A DNA stretch of 32,563 nucleotides. It comes from UBA5420 sp964485345. GTDB taxonomy: Bacteria > Bacillota > Limnochordia > Darwinibacteriales > Darwinibacteriaceae. The stretch covers positions 1 to 32,563 of the forward strand of contig CAZAJB010000022.1 in assembly GCA_964485345.1 (NCBI GenBank), read 5' to 3'. Shown here piece after piece: positions 15,891-22,800 of the stretch. The notes beneath the pieces were generated by a model that was given only the letters and a program-made list of their open reading frames with translations, did not search any database and had not been told where the DNA came from. Numbering within the stretch: the first letter of the stretch is position 1; each line of letters starts with the position of its first letter. Made by a program: the position numbers and the translations under genes.

Positions 15891-16931
15891 CTAACGTTCG
15901 AGATCTTTCTTCTGTTTCTTCCACTTGCTATAATCTTTGCCCCTCTGTTTTTGCCTTTGCAGATACGCTTCCTTTTTTTCCGTAAACTTAGCCTCGCGCT
16001 TCAACCTGAGGTAGCTGTTCCATCTCTCCCAGGGGAGCTCGCCACTTTCCAAAGCACCTTTCACAGCGCAGCCAGGTTCCGTTTTATGTTGGCAATCGGC
16101 GAATTTGCAGTCTGGAAAGTAAGCCTCCACGTCCAAGAAGGCTCCGCCAAGACCAGAGCTCACATCCCACATACCAAGTTCGCGCATGCCAGGGGTGTCG
16201 ATGATCATAGCCCCGTTATCGAGCGTGACAAGTTGCCTGTGGGTGGTAGTGTGTCTTCCTTTACCATCGTCTTCCCGAATGTCTCGGACGTTCATGATCT
16301 CTTTTCCTGCCAGTGCATTCACGAGGCTTGACTTGCCAACCCCCGAGGAACCCAAAAACACCACCGTCTTGCCGGGTTCAAGATAGGCCGCTAAGGCATC
16401 AAGCCCCAACCCATCCACCGCGCTTACGGCGTGAATCGGGGTCCCGATGGCGATTTCGGCAGCGGACTCCATTTGTTCTTGGCAATCGTCGACCAAATCT
16501 GCCTTGGTCAAGATCAGAACGGGGGTTGCCTGAGACTGCCAGGCTAAGGTGATATACCGCTCGATCCGCTTCAGATTGAAGTCCTGGTTGAGGGACTGCA
16601 TGATAAAGACGTAGTCAAAGTTAGCGGCAACTGCTTGCTCGCCGCGGCCCTTGTCGGGATCGCGCCTGGAGAAGAATGACTTGCGGGGAAGTGTCTGCAG
16701 GATTCGACTTTCCCCGCTCTGGTTGTAGTCGATCAAGACAAAGTCGCCCGTCGTGGGAAACTCTTCTGGACTGCCAGTAAAATAGACACTGGATTTTAGT
16801 TTTCCGAAGGTTGGGCCCTGTTCACAATCGAGCTCATAGCGTTCTCTGTGTACTGCTGTGACCCGGGCTCGAATCGTTTTTGGGTCATCCTGCAAAACCT
16901 CTATGGTCAATCCATCGCTCTCTAAACTCAA
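15891..16931 (-). CDS. rsgA: RsgA, ribosome small subunit-dependent GTPase A
   Basis: A circularly permuted GTPase. After an N-terminal OB-fold (RARVTAVHRERYELDC to LPRKSFFSRRDP) the motifs come in the order TKAD (G4), VSA (G5), GSSGVGKSSL (G1), a Thr-containing G2 in KGRHTTTHRQL, and DTPGMRELGMW (G3). A C-terminal zinc finger CKFADCQHKTEPGC and a basic tail (KKQKKDLER) follow. RsgA binds the 30S subunit late in assembly and hydrolyses GTP. The start is uncertain. GGAGG (16941-16945) touches ATG 16940, too close, but gives 9-nt spacing to TTG 16931, which I chose (346 residues). TTG 16967 is the longest option. A small upstream frame overlaps this region. The A5 repeat follows the stop. Confidence 0.93.
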   Translation of the reverse strand: MSLESDGLTIEVLQDDPKTIRARVTAVHRERYELDCEQGPTFGKLKSSVYFTGSPEEFPTTGDFVLIDYNQSGESRILQTLPRKSFFSRRDPDKGRGEQAVAANFDYVFIMQSLNQDFNLKRIERYITLAWQSQATPVLILTKADLVDDCQEQMESAAEIAIGTPIHAVSAVDGLGLDALAAYLEPGKTVVFLGSSGVGKSSLVNALAGKEIMNVRDIREDDGKGRHTTTHRQLVTLDNGAMIIDTPGMRELGMWDVSSGLGGAFLDVEAYFPDCKFADCQHKTEPGCAVKGALESGELPWERWNSYLRLKREAKFTEKKEAYLQRQKQRGKDYSKWKKQKKDLER

Positions 16932-16998
16932 TTCTTTCATCCTCCAATATAGTTGATCTGTTGACAACCCATGTTCTAAGAGCGCGTACTAGAATCAT
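16885..16998 (-). CDS. Possible upstream ORF overlapping the rsgA start
   Basis: A 37-codon frame begins at ATG 16996-16998 with a strong AAAGGAG (17006-17012) 7 nt upstream, better placed than any site for rsgA itself. It encodes MILVRALRTWVVNRSTILED and a charged end, then stops at 16885-16887 inside rsgA in another frame. It resembles no family I know. It could be a leader peptide coupling translation into rsgA, or chance. Confidence 0.28.
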   Translation of the reverse strand: MILVRALRTWVVNRSTILEDERIEFRERWIDHRGFAG

Positions 16999-17014
16999 CA
17001 AACATCTCCTTTCC

Positions 17015-17486
17015 GTCCATTTCAAATCCCGAGAATGCAAAATGGACACAAAAATACCGCAGCAAGCAGCCTTTGGAAGCTGTAAACCTGCGGTCTGGTG
17101 ATTTGCCTTACAAATCACCTTGGAGTTTGATTTCGTCAAACGTCCAATTTGGGATGTGCTAGAAATGAACAAGCACACCTCTTCGATGTGCCTGGTTTTT
17201 AACAGTATTCACGAAAGGTTACTTTTAAGGGCACAAGAAGGAAGGGCATCCATCGCCCGCTCCGATCTGTGCTATGTATTCTGTTAGTCGAAAACCACCA
17301 TGATGATCGCAGACATTATCATCAGCTCCTTGTTGATTGCTACGCAATCTGCTAAATGTGAATATTCACCCTTGAGTTTCGCCTAAAGGTACATTCTTCG
17401 CAAGACAAAGCCCCTGAGCCCGCCTAGCGGTATTCCAAATCCCCTAAAGTATAGCATCCTTTTTTAGGAAAATCAATGCTTAGGGG
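17015..17486. ncRNA. Stem-loop-rich region, candidate structured RNA (strand unknown)
   Basis: No protein gene, but a chain of inverted repeats. Arms are: 17015-17022/17040-17047 (8 bp); 17056-17062/17088-17094 (7 bp, with an inner CAGC/GCTG stem); 17097-17105/17111-17119 (9 bp, 5-nt loop); 17120-17130/17136-17147 (11 bp, one bulge); 17173-17177/17187-17191 (then GGTTTTT on the plus strand); 17231-17235/17268-17272, with inner GGA/TCC and GGGC/GCCC; 17301-17307/17318-17324 (7 bp); 17335-17340/17344-17349 (6 bp); 17358-17369 (12-bp palindrome); 17420-17423/17427-17430; and 17441-17447/17480-17486 (7 bp, with inner AGCAT/ATGCT). The region lies between divergent rsgA and DUF378. It may be an independent RNA or a long rsgA leader. 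I cannot match it to a known RNA family. Confidence 0.32.
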
Positions 17487-17623
17487 GACGCCAGCTGTTT
17501 TTTCTACTGCTGCCTTTCGCCCGTTTTCCCTGTTCTGCGGGATTTGCTCGAAATTCCAACTTGGTGTATGCTATGGAACTCTTGGGAAATAATAGGAAGA
17601 AGTCTACCAAAGGGGGTGATAGC

Positions 17624-17845
17624 TTGAATTGGTTATCTAGAGCCGCTCTGCTCCTAGTAATTATTGGAGCCTTGAACTGGTTATTGGTTGGTCTCTTTCA
17701 GTGGGATCTTGTCACAGCTCTTCTGGGCGGGGAGACAATGCGATCCGCTTCGATGCTCAGCCGGATTGTCTACACATTAGTGGGTCTATCTGGCATCTAT
17801 TGCCTTACCTTTCTATTCGGAGACAACAAAGTCGGGTCAGAATAG
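17624..17845 (+). CDS. DUF378 small membrane protein
   Basis: A 73-residue protein. TTG 17624 is preferred because GGGGGTGA lies about 6 nt upstream and the protein then starts MNWLSRAALLLVIIGALNWLLVGLF, as DUF378 proteins do; an ATG at 17573 would add 17 hydrophilic residues. There are two membrane segments (about residues 5-25 and 47-66), with the conserved GALNWLLVGLFQWDLV and VYTLVGLSGIYCL around a short loop. The function of the family is unknown. splB follows 121 bp downstream on the same strand, so co-transcription is possible. A deleted relic of the same gene lies at 5800-5860. Confidence 0.85.
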   Translation: MNWLSRAALLLVIIGALNWLLVGLFQWDLVTALLGGETMRSASMLSRIVYTLVGLSGIYCLTFLFGDNKVGSE

Positions 17846-17966
17846 ACATCCTGGCACCTTCTGAGGTTCAAGGAGTTTTGGATCGCAACTACGATGGAAG
17901 CCTCGGTGGGTACCCAGGCTTCTATTTCCTTTTCCCGCTGGCAAATACGAAGGACCAGGTGATCCC

Positions 17967-18986
17967 ATGAGAAAGTTTATTCCGCAGCGAGCTATTTTTG
18001 AGCCCGCCGCCTTAGAGTATTCCCTTGGCAGGGAGCTACATGCTCACTTCAAGGAGTTGGGTGTTGAGATCCAAACCACCCCGTCCCATAACCGGGTCAC
18101 AGGGATCCCAGGAAAGACTCCCAAAGAGAAATATGTCCAGGCCAAACAGAGTTTGGTGATCGGAGTCAGGCGGACCTTGAAGTTCTCTTCCTGCAAGCCA
18201 TCGGCTCATTACCAGTTGCCACTGGCCACAAGTTGTCCCGGTTTCTGTGAGTATTGTTACCTGCAGACAACCCTGGGGCCAAAACCGGTCCTACGGGTCT
18301 ACGTGAACATCGAGGAAATCTTGGCCCATGCCCAAACGTATATAGAGGAACGTGCTCCCGAGCTTACCATTTTTGAAGGGGCAGCCACGTCAGACCCGAT
18401 CCCAGTGGAATATCTGACGGGATCCCTGCAAAAGAGCATCGAATTCTTCGCAGGTACGAAGCTGGGTCGCTTCCGCTTTGTGACAAAGTTTAGCGATGTA
18501 GATTCCCTCTTACAGGTCGCCCATAACGGTCATACCGAGATTCGTTTTTCCCTCAATACCCAGAGGGTAATTGGCCAATACGAGCGGGGTACGTCTCCCC
18601 TGGCCAAGCGAATTGAAGCGGCCCGAAAGACAGCCCTAGCGGGCTATCCGCTCGGCTTTTTGCTTGCGCCGATCATCACCTATGAAGCTTGGAAAGAAGA
18701 GTATTCGAAGGTGATTGACGACCTTGCCGATTCTCTTTCTAGCGAATCAAATCCCAGTTTTGAGCTGATTACCCATCGCTTTACCAAGAAAGCCAAGAAC
18801 AATATCGAACAAGTTTTTCCCCACAGCACTCTCCCCATGGACGAGGAGGAGCGGCAGTATAAGTACGGCCAGTTTGGCTATGGCAAGTGGGTCTACCCCA
18901 AGGAGACCATGTCCGAAATCAGGGACTTTTTCGCAGAAAAACTCAGCCAGGCCTTTCCCCATTCGGAGATCAAGTACATCGTCTAG
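17967..18986 (+). CDS. splB: Spore photoproduct lyase (radical SAM DNA repair)
   Basis: A 339-residue protein, full length. It repairs the thymine dimer 'spore photoproduct' formed by UV in dormant spores and acts at germination. The radical-SAM cluster motif is C90-x3-C94-x2-C97 (SCPGFCEYCYL), and the two tyrosines of the radical-transfer chain, Tyr96 and Tyr98, are present. Flanking family blocks are PGKTPKEKY, VIGVRRTLKFSSCKPSA, RVYVNIEEIL, KFSDVDSLL, RFSLNTQRVI, GTSPLAKRIEAA, AGYPLGFLLAPI and FELITHRFTKKA. The conserved Cys of the ACTSD motif (Cys140/141 in Bacillaceae enzymes) is Ala140 here (EGAATSD), while residue 76 is Cys where B. subtilis has Ser. Its presence implies an endospore former. 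A degenerate family A repeat follows the stop. A sigma-G promoter is expected but not clearly visible. Confidence 0.93.
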   Translation: MRKFIPQRAIFEPAALEYSLGRELHAHFKELGVEIQTTPSHNRVTGIPGKTPKEKYVQAKQSLVIGVRRTLKFSSCKPSAHYQLPLATSCPGFCEYCYLQTTLGPKPVLRVYVNIEEILAHAQTYIEERAPELTIFEGAATSDPIPVEYLTGSLQKSIEFFAGTKLGRFRFVTKFSDVDSLLQVAHNGHTEIRFSLNTQRVIGQYERGTSPLAKRIEAARKTALAGYPLGFLLAPIITYEAWKEEYSKVIDDLADSLSSESNPSFELITHRFTKKAKNNIEQVFPHSTLPMDEEERQYKYGQFGYGKWVYPKETMSEIRDFFAEKLSQAFPHSEIKYIV

Positions 18987-18996
18987 CATGGTCGTC

Positions 18997-19048
18997 TGGG
19001 GCCTCGTCTGGGGCCTGGACCTCACACAATTGCCGCCAATTTAACGAA
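18997..19048 (+). repeat. Family A 3'-end repeat, degenerate copy A4
   Basis: Ten bp after the splB stop comes GGGGCCTC, then GGGGCCTGGACCTC (19010-19023) and an ACAATTGCCGCCAATTTAACGAA tail that parallels the GCGCAATTGCGCGCAATTTGACGAA tail of copies A2 and A3. GTCTGGGGCCT is itself duplicated (18993-19003 and 19006-19016). The orientation relative to the gene is the same as in the other copies. Confidence 0.6.
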
Positions 19049-19217
19049 TATCGCAATAGTTGGGCAGAAAAAGCGGAGCTTCCGGCATGGGGCTGATTTT
19101 CATGAAATGGGTGTAGAGCCGAATTGTCGCGGTTCTTAACAGGAAAAGGCGCCTTGTGTTCCGAATAATATGGATAATATTGGTATGGAACCACCCGATT
19201 TCTAGGAGGGAGCCCAA

Positions 19218-21206
19218 GTGACGAGAACTGTTGTGATCTTGATCATTGGTTTTGTTGCCCTGCAAATGCTAAGTATGGGGACCGGCCTAGCTGTGTCGGC
19301 CGCTACTTCACAAGATGAGAAACAAGCAAGAGAGAGTACAAGAGAGAAAGCTATCGAGATAACAGAAGAGATAACCGAAGAGAGAACAATTGAGGAACGT
19401 GTTAAGGAAACTCTCTCTCGACTGACCCTTGAAGAAAAGGCCGGCCAGATGGTGCAAGGCGAGGTAGGAACCATCACGCCCGAAGATGTTATGGCTTATA
19501 ACGTTGGATCCGTTTTTTGTGGTGGTGGGAGCCGCCCTCCTGCGGGCAATAGCGCCGCCCATTGGCTGGAGATGTATGAAGACTTTCAACACGCGGCCCT
19601 GCAATCATCGTCCCGCATACCCATCATCTTCGGCGTGGATGCTGTGCATGGACATAATAATGTGGAGTCCGCTACGCTTTTTCCACACAATATTGGTTTG
19701 GGAGCAGCGAATGACCCGGAGCTCATGTATGCCATTGGCGAGGCCACAGCCAGGGAAGTAGCGGCCACAGGCCTGAATTGGAACTTTTCACCCTGTGTGG
19801 CTGTGGCGCAGGACATTCGCTGGGGCCGCTATTATGAGAGCTTTGGCGAGAGCGCCGCGCTGCAAGAATCCTTGGTCAAAAGGTATGTGGAGGGGTTGCA
19901 GCAGAATAACATCAGCGCAACGGCGAAACATTTTGTGGCCGATGGTGCCACCGGTTGGAACAAGAGAAACTATCGGGCCAGTCGGGAGCTCTACAATCCA
20001 GATGCGTTCAAGATCGATCAAGGGAACTCCAAAATAAGCGAACAAGAGCTGCATGAGATCCACCTGGTGGGCTATTTGGAAGCGATCGAGGCTGGTGTAG
20101 ATACAGTGATGATCTCCCACAGCAGCATCAACGGTGTCAGACTACACGGACATAATTTGATTCAGTCCCTCCTAAAGTCAGAACTTGGTTTTCGGGGCAT
20201 TGTTGTTTCGGATTATGAGTCCATTCATCAACTGCCAGGCGATTACCGCCAACAGGTGATTCGCGCTGTCAATGCGGGCATTGATATGCTCATGGAGCCC
20301 AGGCGCTGGAGATATGCCATCAACGCCATTATTGATGCCGTCAAAACCGGCGAGATTTCGCAGGAACGAGTGGACGATGCCGTTACCCGTATTCTGACCA
20401 TCAAGTATAGACGGGGGATTATGGACGAGCCAATCAAGGCCCGTGATGTTAGGTCTTTTTATGCTGAGGAAAACAGGATGATAGCTAGGGAAGCGGTCCG
20501 TAAGTCTCTTGTGCTTCTGAAGAACGAGGGCGACCTCCTACCCGTAGCCAAGGACGCTAATCTGCTCCTGATCGGACCCGGCAGTGATAACGTAGGTATG
20601 CAAGCGGGTGGCTGGACGCTTTCTTGGCAGGGATCAACAAGGGGGGAAATAGAGGGTACGTCGATTCGACAAGGTCTAGAGGCGGTAGCTCTGGCAAGTG
20701 GAGGCCATGTTTTCACCAATCTTGAAGACGCGTCCCGGGCGGACGTGGTCATTGTGGTCATTGGGGAGATTCCCTATGCGGAAGGAGTGGGCGATAACGG
20801 ACAGCTGACCTTGGGAAGTGCCACTGCGCACAAGGATAATCTACAGGCTCTTAAAGATGCCAAGTCAACTGGCTTGCCTACCCTTGTCATTCTCCTCTCC
20901 GGCCGTCCGCTCTTGGTCACAGATTACATGAAAGATTGGGACGCATTCATCGCTGCCTTCTTGCCAGGCAGCGAGGGGGGCTCTGGGATAGCGGATGTAC
21001 TGTACGGAGATTATGACTTCAGCGGGAAGTTGCCCATGACCTGGCCGAAAACAGCAAGGCAGTTCGGTGCCACCATCTACAAACGGAACTATCGAGAAAG
21101 AGACTACTTGTTTCCCTTTGGCTATGGGCTTGACTACGGGTTGCCAAAAAATGGGGGGTCGGACCCCTTGCCCAAAACAGGAAACGAGCTAAGGTTAGCG
21201 AACTAG
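19218..21206 (+). CDS. Secreted glycoside hydrolase family 3 (beta-glucosidase-like)
   Basis: A 662-residue protein. GTG 19218 has AGGAGGG about 7 nt upstream. A signal peptide (MTRTVVILIIGFVALQMLSMGTGLAVSAA) is followed by a charged linker (residues about 35-60). The GH3 N-terminal barrel begins LSRLTLEEKAGQMVQGE and includes PIIFGVDAVHGHNN, LNWNFSPCVAVAQDIRWGRYYESFGE, ISATAKHFVADG (KH motif) and GFRGIVVSDYESI with nucleophile Asp332. The C-terminal domain has RKSLVLLKNEGDLLP, VVIGEIPYAEGVGDNG, LSGRPLLVTDY, FLPGSEGG and KLPMTWPKTARQF. It should remove glucose from plant-type beta-glucans outside the cell. The family's FPFGYGL end is followed here by about 22 extra residues, partly encoded by a family B repeat, so the C-terminus looks rebuilt. 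Confidence 0.92.
   Translation: MTRTVVILIIGFVALQMLSMGTGLAVSAATSQDEKQARESTREKAIEITEEITEERTIEERVKETLSRLTLEEKAGQMVQGEVGTITPEDVMAYNVGSVFCGGGSRPPAGNSAAHWLEMYEDFQHAALQSSSRIPIIFGVDAVHGHNNVESATLFPHNIGLGAANDPELMYAIGEATAREVAATGLNWNFSPCVAVAQDIRWGRYYESFGESAALQESLVKRYVEGLQQNNISATAKHFVADGATGWNKRNYRASRELYNPDAFKIDQGNSKISEQELHEIHLVGYLEAIEAGVDTVMISHSSINGVRLHGHNLIQSLLKSELGFRGIVVSDYESIHQLPGDYRQQVIRAVNAGIDMLMEPRRWRYAINAIIDAVKTGEISQERVDDAVTRILTIKYRRGIMDEPIKARDVRSFYAEENRMIAREAVRKSLVLLKNEGDLLPVAKDANLLLIGPGSDNVGMQAGGWTLSWQGSTRGEIEGTSIRQGLEAVALASGGHVFTNLEDASRADVVIVVIGEIPYAEGVGDNGQLTLGSATAHKDNLQALKDAKSTGLPTLVILLSGRPLLVTDYMKDWDAFIAAFLPGSEGGSGIADVLYGDYDFSGKLPMTWPKTARQFGATIYKRNYRERDYLFPFGYGLDYGLPKNGGSDPLPKTGNELRLAN
21141..21167 (+). 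repeat. Family B repeat, copy B1, inside the GH3 3' end
   Basis: TTGCCAAAAAATGGGGGG followed by TCGGACCCC; it matches copy B2 at 24 of 27 positions. The core GGGGTCGGACCCC is a near-palindrome. It encodes LPKNGGSDP in the GH3 tail. Confidence 0.75.
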
Positions 21207-21233
21207 ATAGCAGCTGGTCGAACAAATCATTGA

Positions 21234-21245
21234 ACAACATGTTGT
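21234..21245. promoter_or_regulatory. Palindrome upstream of jetA, possible operator
   Basis: ACAACATGTTGT is a perfect 12-bp palindrome, flanked by TTGA and CAA that nearly extend it. It lies 63 bp before the jetA GTG, between the GH3 stop and copy B2. No regulator gene is adjacent, so its role is open. Confidence 0.3.
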
Positions 21246-21268
21246 CAAAAAATGGGGGGTACGACCCC
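21242..21268 (+). repeat. Family B repeat, copy B2, in the jetA leader
   Basis: TTGTCAAAAAATGGGGGG followed by TACGACCCC, a direct repeat of B1 starting 101 bp after it. It lies 40 bp upstream of the jetA start. Such GGGGTCnGACCCC elements are REP-like. Confidence 0.75.
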
Positions 21269-21308
21269 GCTTTACTCCGAACCCCTAAAGACCAAAGAGG
21301 TGGGATTT

Positions 21309-22796
21309 GTGAGTTCATCCACGTCCTTAGATAAACCAATTGTAGAGACAGCCTATCTGACAGCCCAAAATGTCCACCGCTATCGGACTATTTTGCGTCA
21401 CTTTTACCGTCATCATCAACAGCTTAACTATTGGCTCACCTTAGAAGACATTCTAAGCTTTATGACTTCAGAGCCCTCTTTTGCTGCTTACAATCGCGAG
21501 CAGTGTGAGCAAGACCTAAATGCCCTCGTGGGGTGGAAGAATCTCTTAGCAACTCAGGATGTGGGTAAAGTCCAGACAATCGAAGAATTCAAGAACCGTC
21601 GCTTCCGCTACCAGCTTAGTTCTTACACCATTGAAATCGAGCGTTTAACCATCAAGTTAGAGTCCATTTCCGGTGTGGGCGGCTCCCTAGAGGCTAATCT
21701 TTTTGAGCGCATAGCAGAGCGCCTTCGCCAAATGTCTGGAGTGTCTAGACAGACGGGAGGGAGCATGCATAGTTGGTGGCAGGACTTAAGCGTCGACTTC
21801 CAGCGCCTAAACGACAACGCCACCGACTATATAGCCAGCTTGCAGCGGGGCAAACTCGATGAACTCTTGAATACCCAGGCCTTTCTCGTCTATAAAGATG
21901 GAATTATCGAGTACTTGCGCAGCTTCATTAGAGAACTGCAGCGTTTTGGACCCACGATCGAATCTCTTCTTCAACAAATATCTCCAGATGAGGCTGGAAT
22001 TGTTTTAGATGCGGTGATTACTTACGAAAAGGACATCCCCCGCATTGACCAAGAGATTGATCTAGACGAACTAACAGGGGAGATCTATGGTCAATGGAGC
22101 AGCTTGAACGCTTGGTTCTGCGGGTCGCCTCGGCGAGAGAGCGAAGCAGCCCGCTTGCTTGGCATCACAAATAGTATTATTCGCCGTTTGACTAGGCTCG
22201 CCTATCGCTTAGCCGAGACACAAAACAGCTTGGTCAGTCGCCACCGCGAATGCCTACATCTGGCTCATTTGTTTGCCCAATGCCCCAACATAGAAGAAGC
22301 CCACCGTTTGTCCGCAGCGGTCCTGGGCCCTGCCCATACTAGGCATCTTTGGGGTGAATTCGAGCGGCACACTGACAGCAATTTGCAGGATGTGTGGGAA
22401 GAGCCCCCTGCGATTATACCTATCAAGCCCAGGGTTAGAGGGTTTAGAGAACGGCTGCAGACTGAAGGCATTCGAAGTCGGGCAGAGGAGAAGAAGCGAA
22501 CCCTCAGCCACTATCTAAGACTTCAACAAGAAGAACAAAACGTGCTAGAACAACACATCCGAGATTCCGTCATTGACTTTGAGACTCTTCCCATCATTGA
22601 GCCCCATGTGCGGGTTACGCTCTTGCGCTGGATCGGCAAAGCGATGGGTAACAAAGAAAGAATCGGGCATACAGAGGATGGACGCACCTACAAGGTGGAG
22701 ATTCATCCCACGAAACGGATTTGTCTTGAATGTCAAGACGGCCATCTGGACATGCCTGCCATTAAGTTACACTTTCTCGAAGGAGGAGCCGAGTGA
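21309..22796 (+). CDS. jetA: JetA, kleisin-like subunit of a Wadjet system (DUF2397/TIGR02677)
   Basis: A 495-residue protein. GTG 21309 is chosen because AGAGG (21296-21300) lies 8 nt upstream; the frame is open back to ATG 21252, but that start lies in a family B repeat without a ribosome binding site. The first 55 residues contain the family hallmark AYLTAQNVHRYRTILRHFYRHHQQLNYWLTLEDILSFM, a winged-helix start. The rest is helical with coiled-coil stretches, as expected for a kleisin linking the two JetC heads, and the C-terminal part (LLRWIGKAMGNKERIGHTEDGRTYKV) also matches the family as I know it. It is the first gene of jetABCD; jetB starts 4 nt after the stop. With JetB and JetC it should form the SMC complex that senses small circular DNA. 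Confidence 0.88.
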   Translation: MSSSTSLDKPIVETAYLTAQNVHRYRTILRHFYRHHQQLNYWLTLEDILSFMTSEPSFAAYNREQCEQDLNALVGWKNLLATQDVGKVQTIEEFKNRRFRYQLSSYTIEIERLTIKLESISGVGGSLEANLFERIAERLRQMSGVSRQTGGSMHSWWQDLSVDFQRLNDNATDYIASLQRGKLDELLNTQAFLVYKDGIIEYLRSFIRELQRFGPTIESLLQQISPDEAGIVLDAVITYEKDIPRIDQEIDLDELTGEIYGQWSSLNAWFCGSPRRESEAARLLGITNSIIRRLTRLAYRLAETQNSLVSRHRECLHLAHLFAQCPNIEEAHRLSAAVLGPAHTRHLWGEFERHTDSNLQDVWEEPPAIIPIKPRVRGFRERLQTEGIRSRAEEKKRTLSHYLRLQQEEQNVLEQHIRDSVIDFETLPIIEPHVRVTLLRWIGKAMGNKERIGHTEDGRTYKVEIHPTKRICLECQDGHLDMPAIKLHFLEGGAE

Positions 22797-22800
22797 GGTT

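Noticed and set aside
17284..17322. Minus-strand micro-ORF of 12 codons (MIMSAIIMVVFD) with AAGGAG upstream, possibly a small hydrophobic toxin
   Set aside because: It is too short to support, its arms form one of the stem-loops of the 17 kb region, and known type I toxins are longer with a clear membrane span and charged tail.
17380..17486. Part of the stem-loop region read on the minus strand as an M-box (Mg) or Mn riboswitch
   Set aside because: A few words resemble such leaders, but the conserved core and the expected downstream transporter gene are absent.
17561..17573. Sigma-G promoter for the DUF378-splB genes (TATGCTA as -10)
   Set aside because: No matching -35 at the right distance; an alternative TTGCTC-17-TATGCT SigA reading is equally weak.
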